Source of the DNA: an uncultured Butyricicoccus sp.
GTDB lineage: Bacteria > Bacillota > Clostridia > Oscillospirales > Butyricicoccaceae
Direction: 5' to 3'
DNA length: 26,424 nt
NCBI GenBank assembly: GCA_910584935.1
Contig: CAJUDU010000030.1
Coordinates: 1 to 26,424, forward strand
A program made the translations under genes and the position numbers. Below, in pieces: positions 21,609 through 26,424 of this stretch (the first letter of the stretch is position 1; each line of letters opens with the position of its first letter). The notes below the pieces were generated by a model. That model did no database searches and had not been told where the DNA came from. It worked only from the letters and a program-made list of their open reading frames with translations.

Positions 21609-23687
21609 TTGCAGGAGAGTTATGGCATCTCAATGCCAGATATTGCGTTGAACCAGGCTGATTTGGCAAAACTGATGAACAAAATGCCAGGTGGATTTTT
21701 CATTTACCATGGCAGCGGGGACGAAGAAATCTTTTTTGCAAATGAAACTTTGCTGCGCATTTTTGGCTGCGATAATATGGATGAATTTATGGAGCTGACC
21801 GGCGGCAGCTTCAAAGGGATGGTGCATCCCGATGACCTGAACAGGGTGGAAAAGAGTATTGCAGAGCAAATTGCGCAAAGCCAATTTGATTTGGACTATG
21901 TGGAATACCGTATTATTCGTAAAGATGGCAAAACCCGCTGGATTGAGGATTATGGGCATTTTGTAAACAATGGGATAACTGGCGGACTGTTTTATGTCTT
22001 TGCTGGGGATGCGACTGAGAAAAAACAGGAACAGCAGCAGGAACGCCAGAAAAAAGAAGAACAGCTGCGGGATTATTCCAAGCAGCTTAAAGTCATCAAT
22101 CAGGAGCACTTGCGGCGGCTGGAAACCATAGAAGGGCTTAGCTTTGATTATGAATCTATTTTTTATGCCAACTTAAGCACAGATACCATCAAGGCATATC
22201 AAACCAGCAACCGGATTCATTCTTTTGACACCGGGCATACGCTGCGCCGGTTTACTGGCTTTGCTTCAGAATATATTGCAACCTGGGTGCATCCTGAAGA
22301 CCGGCTGCTGCTGACTGATACGCTCCAAACCAGCAGCATCCGCAAGCGGCTGTATAAACGGAAAATGTTCCATATCAATTACCGTATCATGTGTAACGGG
22401 TACATGGAATATTTGCAGCTGCGCATTGTCAATGTTGGGCGCGGCAATGAAGTTTCACAGATTGTGATTGGGGTGCGAAGTGTTGATGAAGAGATACGGC
22501 ATGAATTGCGACGTAAAGAAATTTTGGAAGGGGCGCTGAACCAGGCGCGGGCAGCCGTTGTCGCAAAGAACACATTCCTTTCCAATATGTCGCACGATAT
22601 CCGCACGCCTATGAATGCGATTGTAGGCTATACAGCGCTTGCCAAACGGCGGATTGACCAGACGGAAAAGCTGATGAATTATCTGGATATGATTGAAGCA
22701 TCCAGCACCCAATTGCTCCAGCTTATCAATGATGTGCTGGAAATTGCACAAATTGAGGCAACTAAGGTCAACATGGAAGAGGGCGTGTGCAATTTAATTG
22801 AGATTGCTCAGCAGGTACAGGAATCGTTGATGCCACTGGTCACACAAAAAAGCATGGATTTCAAGCTGGAATTATCACGGCTTTGCCATGCGGAAGTCTA
22901 TAGCGACCAGAAGAAATTATATCAGCTCATTTTGCGCTTGGCAAGCAATGCGGTGAAATATACCGAGCCGGGCGGCTGGGTCACGGTTTGCATTGGGGAA
23001 ATGGATAACGTTTCAACCGGCTATTCGATGTATCAGGTGATTGTCGAAGACAATGGCATCGGCATGAGCCGGGATTTCATGGAATATATGTTTGAGCCAT
23101 TTGAACGGCAGAAGAATACTACCCTTAGTGGCGTGCATGGTACAGGACTTGGGCTGACAATTGTAAAAAGTATTGTTGATCTGTTGTCCGGTAAAATCGA
23201 AGTGGAAAGCATGATGGGCAAAGGCAGCAAATTCACAGTGACATTGCCACTGCGGATTAAAGAAAAAAACAATTTGCCTGTCAGCCAGTCACGCAAACAA
23301 ACTGGGCAGCCAAAACTGCTGATTGTAGAAGATAATGAACTGAACTTGGAAATTGAGCAGGAATTATTGCAGGACGCAGGGTTCCTGGTGGATACCGCTA
23401 ACAATGGCAGCATTGCAGTGGAACACATCCGGTATGCTGACCCGGGAGAATATGCACTGGTACTTATGGATATACAGATGCCAATTATGGACGGTTACCA
23501 AGCGGCGCGGGAGATCCGTAAGCTGGAAGACCCGGAATTATCCAATATACCGATTGTGGCATTGTCCGCGAATACATTTGATGAAGACCGGCGGCTGTCG
23601 CTGGAAAGCGGGATGAATGCGCATATGGCAAAACCAGTGAATTTCCCTGAACTATTGGAGTTAATCGCTGCTATACTTGACACATAA
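21609..23687 (+). CDS. Hybrid sensor histidine kinase (PAS - PAS-like - HisKA - HATPase - receiver)
   Basis: 692 residues with no membrane helix, so a cytoplasmic sensor. A PAS domain spans about 20-137 (NKMPGGFFIYHG, MVHPDDLNRVEKSI, YRIIRKDGKTRWIEDYG). A coiled linker and a second PAS-like region (~170-295, with HPEDR) follow. HisKA has phospho-acceptor H329 in FLSNMSHDIRTPMNAI. HATPase shows the N box (LRLASNAVKYT), G1 (EDNGIG) and G2 (GTGLGL). A receiver carries D621 in VLMDIQMPIMDG. TTG 21609 is the likely start, eight bases after GGGAGG; an in-frame GTG at 21600 overlaps that site. No HPt or output regulator gene is nearby, so it is an orphan kinase. Confidence 0.93.
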   Translation: MQESYGISMPDIALNQADLAKLMNKMPGGFFIYHGSGDEEIFFANETLLRIFGCDNMDEFMELTGGSFKGMVHPDDLNRVEKSIAEQIAQSQFDLDYVEYRIIRKDGKTRWIEDYGHFVNNGITGGLFYVFAGDATEKKQEQQQERQKKEEQLRDYSKQLKVINQEHLRRLETIEGLSFDYESIFYANLSTDTIKAYQTSNRIHSFDTGHTLRRFTGFASEYIATWVHPEDRLLLTDTLQTSSIRKRLYKRKMFHINYRIMCNGYMEYLQLRIVNVGRGNEVSQIVIGVRSVDEEIRHELRRKEILEGALNQARAAVVAKNTFLSNMSHDIRTPMNAIVGYTALAKRRIDQTEKLMNYLDMIEASSTQLLQLINDVLEIAQIEATKVNMEEGVCNLIEIAQQVQESLMPLVTQKSMDFKLELSRLCHAEVYSDQKKLYQLILRLASNAVKYTEPGGWVTVCIGEMDNVSTGYSMYQVIVEDNGIGMSRDFMEYMFEPFERQKNTTLSGVHGTGLGLTIVKSIVDLLSGKIEVESMMGKGSKFTVTLPLRIKEKNNLPVSQSRKQTGQPKLLIVEDNELNLEIEQELLQDAGFLVDTANNGSIAVEHIRYADPGEYALVLMDIQMPIMDGYQAAREIRKLEDPELSNIPIVALSANTFDEDRRLSLESGMNAHMAKPVNFPELLELIAAILDT

Positions 23688-23748
23688 ACGGTAGGATGGG
23701 CAGCGCCTGGCTGGAAAGAGCCTCACTGCTGCCCATCTCTTCGTTTAT
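23684..23748 (+). terminator. Long two-tier hairpin after the hybrid kinase
   Basis: The outer pair ATAAACG (23684-23690) with CGTTTAT (23742-23748) encloses a 9-bp perfect stem ATGGGCAGC (23696-23704) with GCTGCCCAT (23728-23736). The outer arm overlaps the kinase stop codon. There is no U-tract, so it may terminate weakly or protect the 3' end. Confidence 0.55.
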
Positions 23749-23749
23749 A

Positions 23750-23780
23750 CTGAAAAAAACCTTGCGTTTCACGCAGGGTT
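23750..23780 (-). terminator. Terminator-shaped hairpin facing the minus strand
   Basis: AACCTTGCG (23758-23766) pairs with CGCAGGGTT (23772-23780) around a 5-base loop. Seven A's precede it, so on the minus strand the stem is followed by a T-run. No minus-strand gene lies to its right, so it may stop antisense transcription. It also overlaps the -35 of the next promoter. Confidence 0.5.
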
Positions 23781-23790
23781 ATGGTATACT
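23762..23790 (+). promoter_or_regulatory. Promoter of the queuine-salvage operon
   Basis: TTGCGT (23762-23767, weak -35), a 17-base spacer and TATACT (23785-23790), with an extended -10 TG at 23782-23783. A transcript would start near 23797, about 158 bases before the first start codon, leaving room for a regulatory leader. Confidence 0.65.
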
Positions 23791-23811
23791 GTATAGCAAG
23801 AATTTCATAAC

Positions 23812-23851
23812 AGACAGTTTGCAGCCATCCTGTCTATAAACAAAACCAAGG
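23812..23851 (+). ncRNA. Candidate preQ1-I-like riboswitch aptamer
   Basis: A 6-bp stem AGACAG/CTGTCT (23812-23817, 23830-23835) holds a 12-base loop starting TTT and ending ATC, followed by an A-rich tail ATAAACAAAACCAAGG (23836-23851). Class I preQ1 riboswitches have the same plan: a short stem, a ~12-base loop, a tail like ATAAAAAACTAAGG, and a pseudoknot between loop and tail. Here loop TTG (23819-23821) could pair with tail CAA (23847-23849). The C before the closing stem, which pairs with the ligand in this class, is present (C23829). It begins about 15 bases after the predicted transcript start and precedes queuine-related genes. The loop differs from consensus, so class is uncertain. 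Confidence 0.5.
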
Positions 23852-23855
23852 ACAG

Positions 23856-23898
23856 CCATGCACCGGTAGCATCGTTACACGGGGGTCATGGGTTTTTT
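23856..23898 (+). terminator. Leader terminator (attenuator) after the candidate riboswitch
   Basis: CCATG (23856-23860) pairs with CATGG (23887-23891), extended by ACC/GGT (23862-23864, 23884-23886) past one bulged C. GTTTTTT follows at 23892-23898. It lies directly after the aptamer-like element and before the first gene. The 3' strand of the aptamer stem (CTGTC) can also pair with GACAG at 23851-23855, just before this hairpin, giving a possible alternative fold. Confidence 0.65.
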
Positions 23899-23899
23899 G

Positions 23900-23933
23900 A
23901 TGGTGCATTTATGTTGATAAATGTACCATTTTT
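23900..23933 (+). promoter_or_regulatory. Second terminator-like hairpin in the leader
   Basis: A 13-bp stem with one G-T pair (23900-23912 with 23917-23929) and a GTTG loop runs into TTTTT (23929-23933). It begins right after the T-run of the first hairpin and ends about eight bases before the ribosome site at 23939. It could be a second terminator, or it could affect ribosome access. Confidence 0.6.
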
Positions 23934-23954
23934 ATGTCCGGAAAGGAATCTTTT

Positions 23955-24671
23955 ATGGTACGGTATGCGGAAATTACCGAAAAGAACCCGCGTGAAATTG
24001 TGATGATGCGTGGCTCTGGCTGCCGCTGGCGGCGCTGTACATTTTGCGATTATCATTTGGACTGTTGCCCAGATGCTGCCGCGAATTTTGCGCTGAATGC
24101 GAAAATCCTCAGCCATATTACCGGGCGGTTCCACCGGCTGGAGGTTATCAATTCAGGTTCGTTCCCCGAACTGGATGGACAAACCATACAGCGGATCATG
24201 GATATTTGCCAGCAGAAAAAGATTGATATACTGCATTTTGAATGTCACTGGATATACCGGGACAGCCTGCCTGCCCTGCGGCAGCGGTTCCGGCAGCAAG
24301 GCATAACCGTAAAGGTCAAATCCGGTATTGAAACATTTGACGCGGTATATCGGGAACAAATCCTTTGCAAAGGGATTGATGAAACTGACCCGGCAAAAAT
24401 CGCCCAGCCATTTGATGAATGCTGTTTGCTGTTTGGGCTGCAGGGGCAGGATAAAGCATCTATGGAACAGGATATCAAAACTGGTTTGCAGTATTTTGAG
24501 CGGGTCTGTATCAATATCATGACGCCCAATACAGCGCAAATACAGCCGGATGCCGCTGTGATACGGGAATTTATGCAAACACTATACCCAGCTTACCGGG
24601 ATAACCCACGAGTGGATATCCTGATAGAAAATACGGATTTTGGAATAGGAGCTGAAAATAATGAAGAATGA
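23955..24671 (+). CDS. Radical SAM protein resembling queuine lyase (QueL)
   Basis: 238 residues. A cluster-binding motif of form CX4CX2C is visible at C23, C28 and C31 (GCRWRRCTFCDYHLD), unlike the common CX3CX2C. Later segments (LEVINSGSFPELD, DILHFECHWIYRDSL, KVKSGIETFD, LLFGLQGQ, ERVCINIMTPNT, VDILIENTDFG) match, from memory, QueL proteins of clostridia. QueL cuts queuine to give preQ1 for reinsertion into tRNA. The next gene is a YhhQ-type transporter, which strongly supports this. ATG 23955 follows AAAGGA by seven or eight bases. It overlaps the next gene by 11 bases. A queuosine hydrolase (QueK) and Tgt are not in the window. Confidence 0.75.
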   Translation: MVRYAEITEKNPREIVMMRGSGCRWRRCTFCDYHLDCCPDAAANFALNAKILSHITGRFHRLEVINSGSFPELDGQTIQRIMDICQQKKIDILHFECHWIYRDSLPALRQRFRQQGITVKVKSGIETFDAVYREQILCKGIDETDPAKIAQPFDECCLLFGLQGQDKASMEQDIKTGLQYFERVCINIMTPNTAQIQPDAAVIREFMQTLYPAYRDNPRVDILIENTDFGIGAENNEE

Positions 24672-25395
24672 ATGGTTACTAATTTTTTCAATGATTGTGC
24701 TGTATGGCGCAGTGTTGGCATGGTATAAGTTATTTGGGCGTGCGGGGATGTACTGCTTTACGGTATTTGCCACCATTGCGGCGAATATTGAAGCTTTGCT
24801 GCTGATTGATGCCTTTGGTATGGAAATGACACTTGGCAATATTCTGTTTGCCACGACATTTTTGGTCACAGATATTCTGTCAGAAACCGAAGGCAAACAA
24901 GCTGCCCAAAAAGCAGTATGGGTAGGCATTGCAACATCGGTGCTGTTTATTGTGGTATCGCAGTCCTGGCTGTTATATACCGTGAGTGAAAATGATATCA
25001 TGTATCCTTCTTTCCTAAAAGTGTTTTCCAACACACCGCGTATGATGATTGCATCCCTTGTGGTTTATGCGATTGCCCAAGGCTTTGATGTATGGATGTA
25101 TCATTTTTGGTGGCGGATTACGGCGCGGAAATGCGGCGATGACCACCGCTTCTTATGGCTGCGTAACAATGGTTCTACACTGATTTCGCAGTTTTTAAAT
25201 TCGGCATTATTTACCGCGTTTGCGTTTTGGGGCATTTATGACATCAAAACATTGATATCCATTGCGCTGTCCAGTTATGTGATTTTTATTGTAACTTCGC
25301 TGGCGGATACGCCTGTAGTTTATTTGGCACGGTATATCAAAGAGAAAGATAAAAATCACAAAGGGTTTCAAAATTCTGCGGTAAAACACGGATAA
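24661..25395 (+). CDS. Queuosine-precursor transporter, YhhQ/VUT family
   Basis: 244 residues with about six membrane helices. Family features include the N-terminal helices (LIFSMIVLYGAVLAWYKLFG, MYCFTVFATIAANIEALLLI), the stretch TFLVTDILSETEGKQAAQKAVWVG, the central AQGFDVWMYHFW, and RNNGSTLISQFLNSALFTAFAFWG. YhhQ proteins import queuine, preQ1 or preQ0. The start lies inside the end of the radical SAM gene (11-base overlap), with TAGGAG before the ATG, so the two are translationally linked. The C-terminal tail is basic (EKDKNHKGF). Substrate choice among the deazapurines cannot be read from sequence; the lyase next door suggests queuine. Confidence 0.88.
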   Translation: MKNEWLLIFSMIVLYGAVLAWYKLFGRAGMYCFTVFATIAANIEALLLIDAFGMEMTLGNILFATTFLVTDILSETEGKQAAQKAVWVGIATSVLFIVVSQSWLLYTVSENDIMYPSFLKVFSNTPRMMIASLVVYAIAQGFDVWMYHFWWRITARKCGDDHRFLWLRNNGSTLISQFLNSALFTAFAFWGIYDIKTLISIALSSYVIFIVTSLADTPVVYLARYIKEKDKNHKGFQNSAVKHG

Positions 25396-25457
25396 TTCAC
25401 TTGTGGGGCTGCATAGGATAAAGGTAAAGCAGTGCTAGGCAGCAAGGAGGCAGGATA

Positions 25458-26135
25458 ATGGATGCAGCACCAATGATTTTGGTTTCGTCCGGCACACAGC
25501 CGAACCCAATGTCCCCGCAGCGCAATGTATCGGTATTATATGGGCAGGCACTACGGCAAGTGGGCTGTGAAGCTGTCGCTATGCTTGGCGGGGACGCAAA
25601 CCACCTTGCAGACCGGTTCGATGGATTGTTATTATCTGGCGGCGGGGATATGGCAGCTTCTTTTTTTGGGCAGCGGCAGCACCCAAAAGCCAATCCGCCG
25701 GACATCCTGCGGGATGAAGAGGAATTGGAGCTGTTGGAAGCTTTTTGCCACAGAAGCAAACCGGTTTTCGGCATTTGCCGCGGGCTGCAAGTCATAAATG
25801 TTTATTTTGGCGGTGATTTGCGCCAGCATATTGAGGGGCATGATGATGTGACACATGGGGTGCAGACTGAGCCTGGAAGCCGTTTATCCCATTTGTGCGG
25901 TGCCCATTTTACTGCAAATAGTTTTCACCATCAAGCGGTTGGGCAGCTCGGGCAGGGGCTTCACAGCACCGCTTATGCGCCCGATGGCACCATAGAAGGG
26001 TTAGAACATGATACTTTGCCGGTCTTTGGGGTGCAATGGCACCCAGAACGTATGATAGCAGGCGTTCAAATGGATGTTGCAGCAGACCATACAAAGCTGT
26101 TTTCGTTTTTATGGGGCAAAGATGCTGGAAGATAG
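25458..26135 (+). CDS. Class I amidotransferase-like hydrolase, peptidase C26 (PuuD-like) family
   Basis: 225 residues, a complete glutamine-amidotransferase-like fold. The nucleophile elbow is FGICRGLQ with C107, and the His-Glu pair is H195/E197 in GVQWHPER. The GGGGDMAASFF-like loop (SGGGDMAASFFGQ near 60-72) is as in gamma-glutamyl-GABA hydrolases. Family members remove gamma-glutamyl groups from amines or act on related amides. It begins 62 bases after the transporter stop with AAGGAGG before the ATG, no terminator between, and a strong terminator after it, so it is probably the third gene of the operon. It is slightly shorter than E. coli PuuD (~250). Its link to queuine salvage is unknown. 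Confidence 0.88.
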   Translation: MDAAPMILVSSGTQPNPMSPQRNVSVLYGQALRQVGCEAVAMLGGDANHLADRFDGLLLSGGGDMAASFFGQRQHPKANPPDILRDEEELELLEAFCHRSKPVFGICRGLQVINVYFGGDLRQHIEGHDDVTHGVQTEPGSRLSHLCGAHFTANSFHHQAVGQLGQGLHSTAYAPDGTIEGLEHDTLPVFGVQWHPERMIAGVQMDVAADHTKLFSFLWGKDAGR

Positions 26136-26215
26136 TGTGAAATTGTTGTTTGCACTATGACACAGCGGCGGGGCTGTGCTGGATAAGTTATATTTTTTGA
26201 TATCAGAAAACGGAT

Positions 26216-26260
26216 GCAAACCAAAAGGCGGGAAGCCGCTTTTTGGTTTGCTTTTCTTTT
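26216..26260 (+). terminator. Rho-independent terminator after the C26 gene
   Basis: A near-perfect 16-bp stem (26216-26231 with 26236-26251, one G-T pair) and a 4-base loop GAAG, followed by TTTTCTTTT. A smaller stem, CACAGC/GCTGTG (26161-26166, 26173-26178), lies closer to the stop. Confidence 0.92.
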
Positions 26261-26292
26261 TGGCGTTTGGACGTACTTTTGCGCGTGGAATT

Positions 26293-26308
26293 GGTGAAAA
26301 TGACGAAA
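26293..26308 (+). repeat. 16-base exact repeat, copy 2
   Basis: Identical to 9519-9534. It lies between the terminator ending near 26260 and the promoter at 26332. Confidence 0.5.
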
Positions 26309-26331
26309 TGTAAAAAATATTATAAAAATAC

Positions 26332-26360
26332 TTGACATTATATATATAATCGTATATAAA
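26332..26360 (+). promoter_or_regulatory. Strong promoter reading out of the right end
   Basis: TTGACA (26332-26337), a 17-base spacer and TATAAA (26355-26360), inside a run of alternating TA. The transcript would start near 26367. No start codon with ribosome site is visible in the remaining ~57 bases, so this is the leader of a gene or RNA beyond the window. Confidence 0.8.
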
Positions 26361-26424
26361 GGTATATATAATAGGCTGGTAACGTAAGAAAACATTTTAA
26401 GCGAGGGTCGGCGTAGCGTCAAGC

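Noticed and set aside
23812..23851. Reading the leader as a preQ1-II or preQ1-III riboswitch
   Set aside because: The small single stem with A-rich tail fits class I architecture better, and I could not trace the longer helices of the other classes.
23886..24134. Minus-strand open frame over the queuine-operon leader
   Set aside because: It overlaps two hairpins and the start of the radical SAM gene, and has no recognisable motif.

Overview
The window is about 26.4 kb of chromosome from a motile, Gram-positive, Clostridia-type bacterium, probably an Oscillospirales/Ruminococcaceae-like lineage. This is inferred from content only: CheC/CheD/CheV chemotaxis proteins, a SigD/FliA sigma factor, FtsEX next to a secreted M23 hydrolase and a Ctp protease, a DUF4830 protein, strong AGGAGG ribosome sites and frequent non-ATG starts. 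No tRNA, rRNA, CRISPR array or insertion sequence was seen.

Layout. (1) 1-8760, plus strand: a flagellar/chemotaxis operon, fliQ (3' end), fliR, flhA, fliA/sigD, two FlgF/FlgG rod proteins, cheC, cheD, a CheV-type CheW-receiver fusion and a degenerate EAL-HDOD protein, closed by a clear terminator. flhB, flhF and flhG, which usually sit around flhA, are absent here. (2) 8761-10375: a DUF4830 exported protein and an RsuA-family pseudouridine synthase. (3) 10376-11689: a PucR/CdaR-type regulator behind a 20-bp perfect palindrome and an extended -10 promoter. (4) 11690-16640: a cell-wall cassette, ftsE (with an unusual ~160-residue acidic/proline-rich tail), ftsX, a coiled-coil M23 endopeptidase with all zinc ligands, and an S41 protease. 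(5) 16641-18855: a GntR/UTRA and a LacI regulator, convergent, with no metabolic genes beside them. (6) 18775-20922, minus strand: greA-lysS behind a perfect consensus promoter. (7) 21049-23748: an aldo/keto reductase remnant, then a hybrid sensor histidine kinase. (8) 23750-26260: a riboswitch-like leader followed by a radical SAM protein resembling queuine lyase (QueL), a YhhQ-type queuosine-precursor transporter and a class I amidotransferase-like (peptidase C26) protein. (9) 26261-26424: a strong promoter reading out of the window.

The most interesting region is 23760-26260. A promoter, a small stem-loop with an A-rich tail resembling a preQ1-I aptamer, and two tandem terminator-like hairpins precede a QueL-like and a YhhQ-like gene. 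Together these suggest a ligand-controlled queuine salvage operon, with an unexplained C26 hydrolase as third gene. Second in interest are the extended FtsE and the missing flhB between fliR and flhA.

All functional calls are by eye from motifs; no database search was run. Start codons were moved from the longest possible start to the one served by a ribosome site where the two disagreed.
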